64,000 nt of DNA from PALSA-693 sp963834725 (GCA_963834725.1 CAWICN010000001.1:2728001-2792000), one strand, 5' to 3'. Shown: positions 1-8,441, counted from the stretch's first letter. Made by a program: numbers and translations. The notes: generated by a model from the letters alone, not told the origin.

Positions 1-106
1 CGGGCCTCGGAACGTCCTCGCCGGCTGTTCGAAGACACCAAGAAGGTGGCGGCCGAGGCGGGGGTGATGGGCCGCCGGGCTCGGGTGCTCGACTCCACCG
101 CGCTCG
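1..106 (+). pseudogene. IS1182-like transposase, internal fragment interrupted by a group II intron
   Basis: The window opens inside a reading frame (frame from base 1) encoding LFEDTKKVAAEAGV, then RRARVLDSTAL. These resemble the block before the catalytic region of IS1182/IS5-type DDE transposases, where an LDST motif is conserved. Similarity is lost after the DSTAL codons, at about base 106, where a GTGCG group II intron 5' boundary begins. The 5' part lies outside the window and the 3' exon is not present downstream. The family call rests on a short stretch. Confidence 0.55.
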
Positions 107-1650
107 GTGCGACACGAGGTCGCACGGCTTGAGCGAGCTGGTTGATTGGAGGGTCAGGCGTGTAAACAGACGACGATCAACTCCGGATTAGTGTTCGTAG
201 ATCCGTCCCCACCCCTGACGTGCGTCGCTGGCAACGGCGAGGTTCGAAGCATCGGGGGGAAGCCCAAGGGCGCCCGCTCCATCCGGGAGCTACAGGCAAG
301 GGGAAGGCCGGACGGGTGAACGCAAGTGAACTCTCGTTGATGCCTCGTTATGGAGACCCACGCAGATGGGATGTGGTGGCGAGGGGTAGGGCGTGCCGTT
401 GGGAAACGGCAAACGGCGGCCGGTGACAGAGGGCCGGTCGTGGGAACACCGTCGCCTCGGGGTAAAGAGGGCACCCTCCCCGGTCGGGTCTCGGCCGTGC
501 GGAACGTGGAAACCCCGTCGAGGTCCGGGCGCTGGCCTGGTAAGCCGACCGTGAGGGAGGCCCAACTCCTCGGCGGGACAGGATGGTCCAAGAAGCCAAT
601 GCCGGTGACCGAAAGGTGACGGGAAAGCGATGACAGCATGGCTGCTCCCTTCAGTGGCCGTATCGTATAACTGGCCGGATACGGGTGGCTGCCCGGCCCG
701 AAAGGGAGCCGACGTGGACCAGGTGAGCTTTTGATGCTCCGATGATCGAAGCGCTCGAACCGAAGGACAAGTTGGACACGGCGACGGATCAGGTGACCGC
801 CAGGGCGGTCGCAGCCGGCAAGGTGAACGGACCGGAGGGCGAGGTCGTGGATTGGGCGGCCATTGACTGGCAGGCCCACGAGGACAACGTACAGCGACTG
901 CGGCAGAGGATCTTCAAAGCGACACAGGATGGGGACCTCAAACGGGTCCGCAACCTGCAAAGGCTGATGCTGCGCAGCCGGAGCAACACGCTGTTGAGCG
1001 TGCGGCAGGTCACGCAGCGCAACGCTGGCCGCAAGACGGCTGGAGTCGACGGCTTGGTCGTGGTGACCAACCGGGGGAGGGCGGAGTTGGCGGCGCAGTT
1101 ACGCCACGGCCCGCCCGCCCGGGCTCGGCCCGTCAAGCGGGTGTACATCCCCAAGGCCAATGGGAAACGGCGCCCGCTCGGGATTCCGGTGATCGTCGAT
1201 CGCGTCCAACAGGGGCGCGTGAAGAACGCTCTGGAGCCCGAATGGGAGGCCCGGTTCGAGCCGAGATCCTATGGGTTTCGGCCCGGGCGGGGCTGCCATG
1301 ACGCGATCGAGATCATCTTCAACACGCTGCGCGGCCAACGCTCGCAGCGGGTGTGGATTCTTGACGCCGACTTGGCCGGGGCGTTCGACCGAATCGATCA
1401 CGAACGGCTTCTGGACCACCTCGGCTCGTTCCCGGCAAGGGACGCGATCCGGGCCTGGCTGAAATCGGGGGTGATCGAGAAAGGACGGTTCAGTCCGACC
1501 GGGGAGGGGACTCCTCAGGGCGGGGTGATCAGCCCCGTGTTGTTAGACGTGGCCCTGCACGGGATGGAACAAGCCGCAGGGGTCCGCTACCGCAATCTCG
1601 CGTCTGGAGATTCCGCTGCGGTGGCCAGGACGCCTGTGCTGGTCAGGTAC
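107..1650 (+). mobile_element. Group II intron 1, 5' part (ribozyme domains plus truncated RT)
   Basis: The element starts with GTGCG at 107-111, the usual 5' end of bacterial group II introns. About 630 bases of non-coding, structured-looking sequence (107-741) follow and should hold ribozyme domains I-III. The intron-encoded protein begins at 742. The intron stops at the YADD codons of its RT, where a recombinase-in-trio element begins at 1651. RT motif 7, the maturase domain and ribozyme domains V-VI are missing, so this copy cannot splice or move by itself. I infer the 5' boundary from the GTGCG consensus and the break in the transposase frame. Confidence 0.8.
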
Positions 1651-1665
1651 GCGGACTTATCCTGA
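742..1665 (+). pseudogene. ltrA: Group II intron reverse transcriptase (LtrA-type), cut at YADD
   Basis: This is the N-terminal two thirds of a group II intron RT/maturase. Visible in order: an N-terminal RT0 region (residues 45-105), GVDG at 101-104, the VYIPKANGKRRPLGIP block at 134-149, the first catalytic aspartates in LDADLAGAFD (208-216) and GTPQGG near 257. The frame reaches RYAD at 302-305 and then reads LS and stop, because the following DNA belongs to the inserted element. The second catalytic aspartate of YADD, the thumb and the maturase domain are lost. Intact relatives are roughly 420-600 residues. ATG 742 lies well downstream of the intron 5' end, the usual place for the ORF in domain IV. 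Confidence 0.88.
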
Positions 1666-1683
1666 ATTTCGTCATAAGTCCGC
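1651..1683 (+). other. Left recombination core site of the RIT element
   Basis: GCGGACTTAT (1651-1660), spacer CCTGAATTTCGTC (1661-1673) and ATAAGTCCGC (1674-1683) form two inverted 10-bp arms around a 13-nt spacer. This is the layout expected of a tyrosine recombinase crossover site. The first six bases are also the A-D codons of the interrupted RT. The spacer matches the right core in the same orientation at 12 of 13 positions, so the two cores are direct repeats for recombination. The role is inferred. Confidence 0.6.
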
Positions 1684-1717
1684 TTATGCCGAGAACCGAA
1701 TTATGCCGAGGATCGGC
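1674..1717 (+). repeat. RIT left terminal inverted repeat (44 bp)
   Basis: It is identical to the reverse complement of 4993-5036. It contains two copies of a TTATGCCGAG-type motif (1683-1693 and 1700-1710). The same motif recurs inverted at 1766-1780, just inside. Such iterated motifs are plausible recombinase binding sites. Confidence 0.85.
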
Positions 1718-1831
1718 GCAGAGACGGCTGTTTGACCTGCTCACTGACGGTGTGGGTTGGGGGAAGTTCGGCATAATTCTGGGCACGTGACGGAGGATTC
1801 CTCTTTGGGTTCGACCAGAGAGGGGATCACC

Positions 1832-3034
1832 GTGAGCAGTCCGAGACCTGTGCGTGTCAGGGGGCCGTTGGCCCCGTTCGCGGTTGGCTTCGAGGAGGAC
1901 TTGGCCGGCCAGGGCTATAGGTCAGCGACCGACCACCTGTATGTGATGGCCCAGTTGAGCCGCTGGATGGGCAGCGAGATGTTGGGCGCGGCGGACCTGT
2001 CGCTGTCGGGGATCGAGGAGTTCCTCGGCTGGAGAGAGGCCAGCGGCTACGTGAGTGCGGTGTCGCCGGTGCGGTTGTCGCGGCTGGTGGACTATCTGGT
2101 CTGTGTCGGGGCCGTCGCCGGCTTCGAGAGCGCCGTTGCCGACACCCCTGTTGAGTCTCTGATCGAGCGTTACAGGTGCTTCCTGCTCCAAGAGAGGGGT
2201 TTCCAGACCGACAGCGTCCGGGTCTATGTCGACGTAGCCCGCCTGTTCTTGTTGTGGTTGTCAACGGACGGTGACCTCGACTTGGAGAAGGCGACCGCGG
2301 CGGAAGTGACCCGGTTCGTGCTGGGAGAGTCTCAGCGCTTGAGGCTCGCTTCGGCCAAGGCGATGACAACCAGGCTGCGGTCGCTGCTGCGGTTTCTGTA
2401 TGTGCAGGGCCTTACAGCGCTCCCGTTAGCGGACGCGGTGCCTTCGGTGGCCGGCTGGCGTCTGGCTTCCCTGCCAAAGGCGCTTCCGCCGTCACAGGTT
2501 GCTTCGCTGTTGAAGAGTTGCGACCGGCGGACCAGGATCGGCCGGCGCGATTACGCGGTCCTGATCGTGTTGTCACGCCTGGGGTTGCGGGCCGGGGAAG
2601 TCGCCAGACTGCGGCTGGGCGACATCGACTGGCGATCCGGTGATCTGCTCGTGCGAGGCAAAGGTGGACGCAGCGACCGGCTGCCACTGCCCGTCGATGT
2701 CGGCGAGGCGATTGTCGCCTGGCTGACCCGGGGCCGGCCAACTTGCCTGAGCATGTCGGTGTTCGTCCGGGTGCGAGCACCGCATCGGGCCCTGACCTCT
2801 GGTGGTGTGTCCGCGGTCGTGTGGCACGCCTGTGAGCGGGGCGGCGTGGACCGAACAGGCGCGCACCGGCTCCGCCATTCTGCCGCGACCGGCATGCTGG
2901 CGGCTGGGGGGAGCCTGGATGAGATCGGACAAGTACTCCGACATCAGCGCAGGGACACCACCTCGATTTACGCGAAAGTCGACCGGCGGTCCCTGGTGGC
3001 GGTGGTCCGCCCGTGGCCGGGAGCACGACCGTGA
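1832..3034 (+). CDS. Tyrosine recombinase, first of the trio (RitA-like)
   Basis: A phage-integrase-family recombinase of 400 residues. The N-terminal part holds SAM-like core-binding domains. The C-terminal catalytic domain carries the expected residues: R in LGLRAGE, K in RGKGG, HRLRH, H in LRHQRRD and the nucleophile Y in SIYAKVD. I choose GTG 1832 because AGGGGA lies upstream at proper spacing. The open frame reaches back to 1757, but that part overlaps the terminal repeat region. The gene overlaps the next by 22 bp, implying translational coupling. All catalytic residues are present, so the protein is likely active on the element ends. Confidence 0.9.
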   Translation: MSSPRPVRVRGPLAPFAVGFEEDLAGQGYRSATDHLYVMAQLSRWMGSEMLGAADLSLSGIEEFLGWREASGYVSAVSPVRLSRLVDYLVCVGAVAGFESAVADTPVESLIERYRCFLLQERGFQTDSVRVYVDVARLFLLWLSTDGDLDLEKATAAEVTRFVLGESQRLRLASAKAMTTRLRSLLRFLYVQGLTALPLADAVPSVAGWRLASLPKALPPSQVASLLKSCDRRTRIGRRDYAVLIVLSRLGLRAGEVARLRLGDIDWRSGDLLVRGKGGRSDRLPLPVDVGEAIVAWLTRGRPTCLSMSVFVRVRAPHRALTSGGVSAVVWHACERGGVDRTGAHRLRHSAATGMLAAGGSLDEIGQVLRHQRRDTTSIYAKVDRRSLVAVVRPWPGARP

Positions 3035-3954
3035 GCGATCTTCGCGACCACAGCCACGACTATCTCGCCCTGCGTCGAGCGTTGGGTTACAAACTGACCG
3101 GAGAAGGCCGTCTCCTCGCCGACCTGGTCGCCTTCCTCGCTGATGCCGGGGCGTCGACGATCACCACCGCCCTGGCAGTCGCTTGGACCACCAAGGTGAC
3201 CGGTTCGGCCGCCTATCTAGCCCGGCGGATGCGAGTCGCGCGCTCCTTCGCTCGATACCTCCACGCCCTCGACCCCAACTGCGAGATCCCACCGGCTGAC
3301 CTGTTCCCCGCCGGCAAACACCGCCCAGTCCCCTACATCTACTCCGATGACGACGTCGTCGCGTTGATGGCAGCAGCCGCGACGCTTCGCCCGGCGCTAC
3401 GAGCAGCCACCTTCGAGACCCTGTTCGGGCTGCTCGCAGCGACAGGCATGCGGGTGAGCGAGGCTATGGCCCTCGACACGGGCGACATCGACTGGCCGGG
3501 CCAGGTCTTGACCGTGCGGGAATCGAAATACGGCAAGTCCCGCGAGGTCCTCCTGCATCCCAGCACCCTCGACGCGCTCAAGATCTATGAGCGTCAACGA
3601 GACCGCCTCGCTCTCCAGCGGCACGCTCCGAGCTTCTTCGTCTCGACCCGGGGGACCCGACTGTCCCACAACACGGTTCAGCCCACCTTCCGTCAACTGG
3701 TGCACCGGGCCGGACTCGAGCAGCCGCCACCGTCGCCCCAGCCGAGAATCCATGGGCTCAGGCACTCCTTTGCCGTCGACACCCTGATCGGCTGGTATCG
3801 CGACGGCGCCGACGTCGCTGTGCGCATGCCGCTGCTATCCACCTATCTCGGCCACCACGACCCTCGAGCCACCTACTGGTATGTCTCCGCCGTCCCCGAA
3901 CTGCTGGCCCTGGCCGCCCGGCGTCTCGAACCGACCCCAAAGGCCGAGCCATGA
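3013..3954 (+). CDS. Tyrosine recombinase, second of the trio (RitB-like)
   Basis: A 313-residue integrase-family protein starting at GTG 3013, inside the end of the preceding gene. The N-terminal core-binding domain covers about residues 10-100 and the catalytic domain about 110-300. Visible catalytic residues: R in GMRVSE, K in SKYGKSRE, HGLRH, H in LGHHDP and Y in TYWYVSA. It overlaps the third gene by 4 bp (ATGA). The three proteins are only distantly similar, as in known RIT trios where each member is distinct and the order is fixed. Confidence 0.9.
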   Translation: MAGSTTVSDLRDHSHDYLALRRALGYKLTGEGRLLADLVAFLADAGASTITTALAVAWTTKVTGSAAYLARRMRVARSFARYLHALDPNCEIPPADLFPAGKHRPVPYIYSDDDVVALMAAAATLRPALRAATFETLFGLLAATGMRVSEAMALDTGDIDWPGQVLTVRESKYGKSREVLLHPSTLDALKIYERQRDRLALQRHAPSFFVSTRGTRLSHNTVQPTFRQLVHRAGLEQPPPSPQPRIHGLRHSFAVDTLIGWYRDGADVAVRMPLLSTYLGHHDPRATYWYVSAVPELLALAARRLEPTPKAEP

Positions 3955-4943
3955 CCGCGTTTGCCCCCACCTTGGAAGGCTTCTTCACCCAGCGGCTCAT
4001 CAACCAGAAACGAGCCAGCAGCCATACCATCGCCGCCTACAGAGACACGTTCCGTCTGCTCCTCGGTTTCGCCTCGCAGCGAACCGGGAGGCCGCCGTGC
4101 GATCTCGACTTCGACGATCTCGACGCCACGCTCATCGGCGCCTTCTTGGACCATCTCGAACGAGACCGTCACAACGCCATCCGAACCCGCAACTCCCGAC
4201 TGGCGGCCGTCCACTCCCTCTACCGCTACGCGGCGCTGGAACACCCCGAACACGCCGCGCTGATCGGACGGGTCCTCGCCATCCCCACCAAACGCGCCGA
4301 GCGCACCGACATCGCCTTCCTCGAACCCGAAGAGATCGACGCCCTGCTCTCCGCTCCCGACCGCGACCGCTGGATCGGGCGGCGCGATCACACCCTGCTG
4401 GTGGTCGCCATCCAAACCGGGCTGCGAGTCTCCGAGCTCACCGGGCTGTGCTGCGGAGACGTTCACCTCGGGCGAGGACCCCACCTCCGTTGTGACGGCA
4501 AAGGCCGGAAACAACGGGCCACCCCCCTGACCGCCCACACCGTCTCCGTGCTGCACTCTTGGCTGACCGAACGCCACAACCAGCCAACAGGACCGCTGTT
4601 CCCGACCAGCCGAGGACGCCGCCTCAGCAGCGACGCGGTCGCCGCCTTGGTGGCCAAGCACACCGCCACCGCCCGACAGGCCTGCCCGACGCTTCAGACC
4701 AAGCACGTGACCGTCCACACCCTCAGACACACAGCCGCCATGACCCTCCTCCGAGCCGGGGTCGAAGCCACCGTCATCGCGCTCTGGCTGGGTCACGAAG
4801 ACGTCGAGACCACCACGAAGATCTACCTCCACGCCGACATGACCATCAAAGAACGAGCCCTCGCCCGCACCACCCCACCCGGCACCACACCAGGCCGCTA
4901 CAAGCCCCCCGACCGCCTCCTCGCCTTCCTCGAAACCCTCTGA
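3951..4943 (+). CDS. Tyrosine recombinase, third of the trio (RitC-like)
   Basis: A 330-residue integrase-family protein. The core-binding domain covers residues 8-100 and the catalytic domain about 115-310. It has R in GLRVSEL, K in DGKGRKQR, HTLRH, H in LGHED and Y in KIYLHADM. The start codon overlaps the upstream stop (ATGA). Its TGA at 4941-4943 lies within the right inner inverted-repeat motif, so gene end and recombinase binding site are merged. Confidence 0.9.
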   Translation: MTAFAPTLEGFFTQRLINQKRASSHTIAAYRDTFRLLLGFASQRTGRPPCDLDFDDLDATLIGAFLDHLERDRHNAIRTRNSRLAAVHSLYRYAALEHPEHAALIGRVLAIPTKRAERTDIAFLEPEEIDALLSAPDRDRWIGRRDHTLLVVAIQTGLRVSELTGLCCGDVHLGRGPHLRCDGKGRKQRATPLTAHTVSVLHSWLTERHNQPTGPLFPTSRGRRLSSDAVAALVAKHTATARQACPTLQTKHVTVHTLRHTAAMTLLRAGVEATVIALWLGHEDVETTTKIYLHADMTIKERALARTTPPGTTPGRYKPPDRLLAFLETL

Positions 4944-4992
4944 ATTATGCCGAACCCACCAACGAGAAGCCCCTACCCCACAAGCCATCCGT

Positions 4993-5036
4993 GCCGATCC
5001 TCGGCATAATTCGGTTCTCGGCATAAGCGGACTTAT
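4993..5036 (-). repeat. RIT right terminal inverted repeat (44 bp)
   Basis: A perfect inverted copy of 1674-1717. The inner partner motif is at 4941-4955. Perfect conservation of both ends, with intact recombinases, suggests recent activity. Confidence 0.85.
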
Positions 5037-5059
5037 CCTGAAATTCGTCATAAATCCGC
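5027..5059 (+). other. Right recombination core site of the RIT element
   Basis: GCGGACTTAT (5027-5036), spacer CCTGAAATTCGTC (5037-5049) and ATAAATCCGC (5050-5059). The outer arm is the complement of the GCG GAT codons (A-D) of the minus-strand RT. It differs from the left core by one spacer base and one arm base, in the same orientation. Confidence 0.6.
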
Positions 5060-5743
5060 GAAGCGCTCGAACTGGACGGTCGGAAAGTTCCGGGCCATCC
5101 ACCTGTCGAAGGCGAAATGCATGAACAGATTCGCCAGGATCGGCGAGGCCGCCGACCCCTGCGGGGTTCCCTTGTCCCGTTCCACCAAGGTGCCGTCTGG
5201 TAGCTGCATGGGAGCGGCAAGCCACCGCTTCACATACAGCAAGACCCACGGGCAGTCGGTGACCGCCTCCACCGCTTTGACGATGAGCTCCCAGGGGACG
5301 GTGTCGAAGAACTTCTGAACATCAAGGTCGATGATCCAGTCGCGCTTCCAGCACCGCTGCCGGCATGTCGCCACAGCGTCAAGGGTCGACTTGCGCGGCC
5401 GATAGCCGTAGGAGTCGGGGTGGAAGATACGCTCCGCCCTTTCCTCCAGATGGTCGGCCACCACCGTTTGAGCCACCCTGTCGGCAATGGTGGGCACGCC
5501 TAGACGTCTGGTCCCTCCACCGTGCGGCTTGGGTATGTCCACTGCCCGCACCGGGGGCGGGAAGTAGCTGCCCGACGACATCCGGTTCCAGATCTTGTAG
5601 AGATTGTTCTGCAAGTCCGACCCGAACGCCTCCAGGGACTCGCCGTCCACTCCCGGAGCACCTTTGTTCGCAGCAACCTGCCTGTACGCCTCCCACACGG
5701 ACTGCTTGGGAATACAGAAAGGCTTGTTCTGTTGGCCTGGCAT
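5048..5743 (-). pseudogene. ltrA: Group II intron reverse transcriptase, copy A, cut at FADD
   Basis: The N-terminal part of a group II intron RT of a different lineage from the one at 742. Visible motifs: GAPGVDG, RAVDIPKPHGGGTRRLGVP, DSYGYRPRKS, LDVQKFFDTV with the first catalytic aspartate, and GTPQGSAASPILANLF. It ends ERFAD then L and stop, as the RIT element replaces the second aspartate of F/YADD. The ATG at 5743 (MPGQQNKPF) is preferred over the in-frame upstream ATG at 5791. Confidence 0.88.
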
Positions 5744-6382
5744 GTTCCTTTGTCTTCCTCCCGGGGACCGCCCGGTTGATCGAAGCAACATTCCTGATGA
5801 GCCGGCCCCTTCGCTCCGCCCCCACCCCAGCGAGCAGGCGCTTCGCAGCTACTACAGGCCGGTCCGCCGGCGAGGGTCGCATCGGTACTCACTGCCTTCG
5901 GTTGCTCCTCGGCAGGCTCCCTCTCGTGACCGGGGGGCGCACTTCACCCATTTATACCGACCAGCGGTATCGACGCTCGCCTTCTCACGTTCCGTGCAAG
6001 AGCAGCAGACCAGGCTCACGCCGCCTATACGCCGGGCACCACCTGGCCAGTAGACGGGTTATCCGCCAGGCTCATCCCAGGAGAGAATGCGAAACCCCCG
6101 GTTTTGATGCCATCCGATCTATTTCGACGCGTCAACGGCGACATCGGTTCAGCCTCGCGGCCTCCCCGACGCTCTGGAACGTCTTCCTGGTCCCCACCTG
6201 ACGTGGTCGCGCCACGCCTTTTCCCTGACGCTCACCACGACGGTCTTCAGCCAACGCAGCTCAGGGTGGTTTGACGCCTGCCCCCGTAGGCCGGCGCCGG
6301 AGGGCCAAACCTCCATCTCCTTGCACAGCACCGCATCCAAAGGGGTCTCCTACATGACTCCTCCTTCGCGTTCGTGACGCAC
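5060..6382 (-). mobile_element. Group II intron 2, copy A, 5' part
   Basis: Read on the minus strand, the intron begins with GTGCG at 6382-6378, directly after the TAC GAG TGC codons of a zinc-finger gene. It runs through about 640 bases of ribozyme region to the RT start at 5743. It is cut at the FADD codons of the RT by the RIT element. From 5148 outward it is practically identical to the copy at 7207-8441 (offset 2,059 bp). The maturase and domains V-VI are absent. Confidence 0.82.
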
Positions 6383-6550
6383 GCACTCGTAAACGGTGTC
6401 CGCCTTGGTCGGCTGGGCTGGGCGCGGCGCCGCCCGCCTGACGCGAAACGCGGCCTGCCTGCAGGCGTCCGAGCACCAGCGCCGGACCCGTCCGGCGGGC
6501 AGAGGGCCGCCGCACACCCCACAGGTTGGCGTTACGGAAACGTTACTCAC
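6383..6550 (-). pseudogene. Small zinc-finger protein A, split by intron 2A
   Basis: It encodes about 56 residues beginning MSNVSVTPTCGVCGGPLP. A CxxC then a CSDAC knuckle are spaced like a treble-clef zinc finger, followed by an RRA-rich stretch and TVYEC. In intact actinobacterial relatives, TVYEC begins a second cysteine cluster. Here the intron (GTGCG) follows the TGC codon directly and the 3' exon is not in the window. Such proteins often sit next to the ribbon-helix-helix gene found just upstream, on integrated elements or plasmids. The family link is from memory of similar small proteins. Confidence 0.6.
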
Positions 6551-6736
6551 GGGGTTGTTCGGTCTTAGGCCATCGCCGCTGGGTCTTCACAGTCGGCCCC
6601 CGATATCGAGATGCGGTCATGGGTCTCCTTGCTCTGTGAGGTTCGCGCCTGGCGCTGTGGCAGAAGTATCCGATAGGCCTGGACCAAGCCTTGCTCGCCG
6701 GAGCGGTCGAAGACGAACTCGCCGGCTACCTGCCGC

Positions 6737-7075
6737 TCAGCTGGCGCCGCCATGATGACGCTCCAAGAATTCCGACAGCGCCTGGCCGACAAGCGAGGAG
6801 ATGCTCCGGCCGCTCGCCCCGGCGGCTCTACGAACACGGCGGGCCAAAGCAGCGGGCAGCTTGACCGTGAAGACCACCTTGCGCCCCGGGACCTCCATCG
6901 CTCCTTCGTCACGGGCCCGTTCCACATAACGGCGGGCTTGACGCTCAGAGAGCCGATAGCGGCGAGCCAGCGCCCGGGTGGCGTCGATAACCTCCATCCC
7001 CTCGTCGAGGAACTCGGCCGCAGTGTTGACCCTCCTGGCGACCTGTTCAGCGCGAGCCCGACGGCCATCAGCCAT
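6737..7075 (-). CDS. HTH plus ribbon-helix-helix DNA-binding protein
   Basis: A 112-residue basic protein. Residues about 25-60 form a helix-turn-helix-like stretch (LARRYRLSERQARRYVERA). Residues about 68-108 (KVVFTVKLPAALARRVRR then SISSLVGQALSEFL) match a CopG/Arc-type ribbon-helix-helix domain. It is probably a transcriptional or copy-control regulator of an integrated element. It lies upstream of zinc-finger gene A on the same strand, separated by 186 bp. A TAGTAT -10-like box sits 10 bp before the ATG, so the message may be leaderless. Confidence 0.7.
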   Translation of the reverse strand: MADGRRARAEQVARRVNTAAEFLDEGMEVIDATRALARRYRLSERQARRYVERARDEGAMEVPGRKVVFTVKLPAALARRVRRAAGASGRSISSLVGQALSEFLERHHGGAS

Positions 7076-7084
7076 GACATTAAG

Positions 7085-7090
7085 ATACTA
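7085..7090 (-). promoter_or_regulatory. Possible -10 box for the RHH gene
   Basis: TAGTAT on the minus strand, 9 bp before the ATG at 7075. No convincing -35 is seen at 16-18 bp. Proposed from position and motif only. Confidence 0.3.
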
Positions 7091-7206
7091 CCCTAACCGT
7101 CACTAAGAGTGTTGGACCGACGGCGCGGCTTCAGGAAGATCTTCTCCCCCCGCCGATACGGCAACGCCACCTCGAAGTCGAAGTTCGCTATTGCGTTGGG
7201 GGAGTC
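7091..7206. other. Short unassigned segment at the intron 2B truncation junction
   Basis: This sequence separates the truncated intron 2B from the RHH promoter. On the minus strand it can be read as NFDFEVALPYRRGEKIFLKPRRR, which looks protein-like but matches nothing I recognise. It may be a gene fragment left by the deletion that removed the intron 3' part. Confidence 0.3.
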
Positions 7207-7802
7207 GCCGCCGACCCCTGCGGGGTTCCCTTGTCCCGTTCCACCAAGGTGCCGTCTGGTAGCTGCATGGGAGCGGCAAGCCACCGCTTCACATACAGCA
7301 AGACCCACGGGCAGTCGGTGACCGCCTCCACCGCTTTGACGATGAGCTCCCAGGGGACGGTGTCGAAGAACTTCTGAACATCAAGGTCGATGATCCAGTC
7401 GCGCTTCCAGCACCGCTGCCGGCATGTCGCCACAGCGTCAAGGGTCGACTTGCGCGGCCGATAGCCGTAGGAGTCGGGGTGGAAGATACGCTCCGCCCTT
7501 TCCTCCAGATGGTCGGCCACCACCGTTTGAGCCACCCTGTCGGCAATGGTGGGCACGCCTAGACGTCTGGTCCCTCCACCGTGCGGCTTGGGTATGTCCA
7601 CTGCCCGCACCGGGGGCGGGAAGTAGCTGCCCGACGACATCCGGTTCCAGATCTTGTAGAGATTGTTCTGCAAGTCCGACCCGAACGCCTCCAGGGACTC
7701 GCCGTCCACTCCCGGAGCACCTTTGTTCGCAGCAACCTGCCTGTACGCCTCCCACACGGACTGCTTGGGAATACAGAAAGGCTTGTTCTGTTGGCCTGGC
7801 AT
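7188..7802 (-). pseudogene. ltrA: Group II intron reverse transcriptase, copy B, truncated
   Basis: Identical to copy A from the ATG through GTPQGSAA, then diverging into TPPTQ and stop at the junction at 7207. It therefore lacks the remaining palm, the F/YADD motif and the maturase. Copy B lost its 3' part before the YADD motif, at a different point from copy A, so a separate event truncated it. Confidence 0.85.
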
Positions 7803-8441
7803 GTTCCTTTGTCTTCCTCCCGGGGACCGCCCGGTTGATCGAAGCAACATTCCTGATGAGCCGGCCCCTTCGCTCCGCCCCCACCCCAGCGAGCAGGCGC
7901 TTCGCAGCTACTACAGGCCGGTCCGCCGGCGAGGGTCGCATCGGTACTCACTGCCTTCGGTTGCTCCTCGGCAGGCTCCCTCTCGTGACCGGGGGGCGCA
8001 CTTCACCCATTTATACCGACCAGCGGTATCGACGCTCGCCTTCTCACGTTCCGTGCAAGAGCAGCAGACCAGGCTCACGCCGCCTATACGCCGGGCACCA
8101 CCTGGCCAGTAGACGGGTTATCCGCCAGGCTCATCCCAGGAGAGAATGCGAAACCCCCGGTTTTGATGCCATCCGATCTATTTCGACGCGTCAACGGCGA
8201 CATCGGTTCAGCCTCGCGGCCTCCCCGACGCTCTGGAACGTCTTCCTGGTCCCCACCTGACGTGGTCGCGCCACGCCTTTTCCCTGACGCTCACCACGAC
8301 GGTCTTCAGCCAACGCAGCTCAGGGTGGTTTGACGCCTGCCCCCGTAGGCCGGCGCCGGAGGGCCAAACCTCCATCTCCTTGCACAGCACCGCATCCAAA
8401 GGGGTCTCCTACATGACTCCTCCTTCGCGTTCGTGACGCAC
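7207..8441 (-). mobile_element. Group II intron 2, copy B, 5' part
   Basis: A second copy of intron 2. GTGCG at 8441-8437 follows the TAC GAA TGC codons of zinc-finger gene B, the same insertion point as copy A. The intron sequence matches copy A over its whole length, while the exons differ, as expected of a homing event rather than a block duplication. Confidence 0.82.

Larger units (their letters stand above)
1651..5059 (+). mobile_element. RIT-type element: three tyrosine recombinases between inverted repeats
   Basis: This is a 3.4-kb unit with three overlapping co-directional tyrosine recombinase genes (1832-3034, 3013-3954, 3951-4943) and no cargo, the defining layout of recombinase-in-trio (RIT) elements. 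The ends carry perfect 44-bp inverted repeats (1674-1717 and 4993-5036) plus a shorter inner inverted repeat (1766-1780 and 4941-4955). Outside the 44-bp arms each end has a 33-bp core made of GCGGACTTAT, a 13-nt spacer and ATAARTCCGC. The outermost GCGGAY bases are the alanine-aspartate codons of the two flanking RT genes. Both flanks are 5' halves of group II intron RTs, pointing inward from opposite strands. The element looks intact. Confidence 0.9.

Noticed and set aside
1651..5059. Simple insertion of the RIT element into one RT gene
   Set aside because: The right flank is not the continuation of the left RT. It is the 5' half of a different RT on the opposite strand, so a rearrangement is required.
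3873..5249. A 458-codon minus-strand ORF opposite the third recombinase
   Set aside because: Gly-rich shadow frame of ritC and the terminal repeats. The plus-strand genes have full catalytic motifs and coupled starts.
5365..6201. Plus-strand ORF of 278 codons opposite intron 2 (and its copy at 7424-8260)
   Set aside because: It is the antisense of the RT and ribozyme region. The Pro/Arg/Ser composition is typical of a shadow frame and no domain is seen.
7093..7308. A 71-codon minus-strand ORF across the intron 2B junction
   Set aside because: It is a chance chimera of an RT shadow frame and the unassigned segment.
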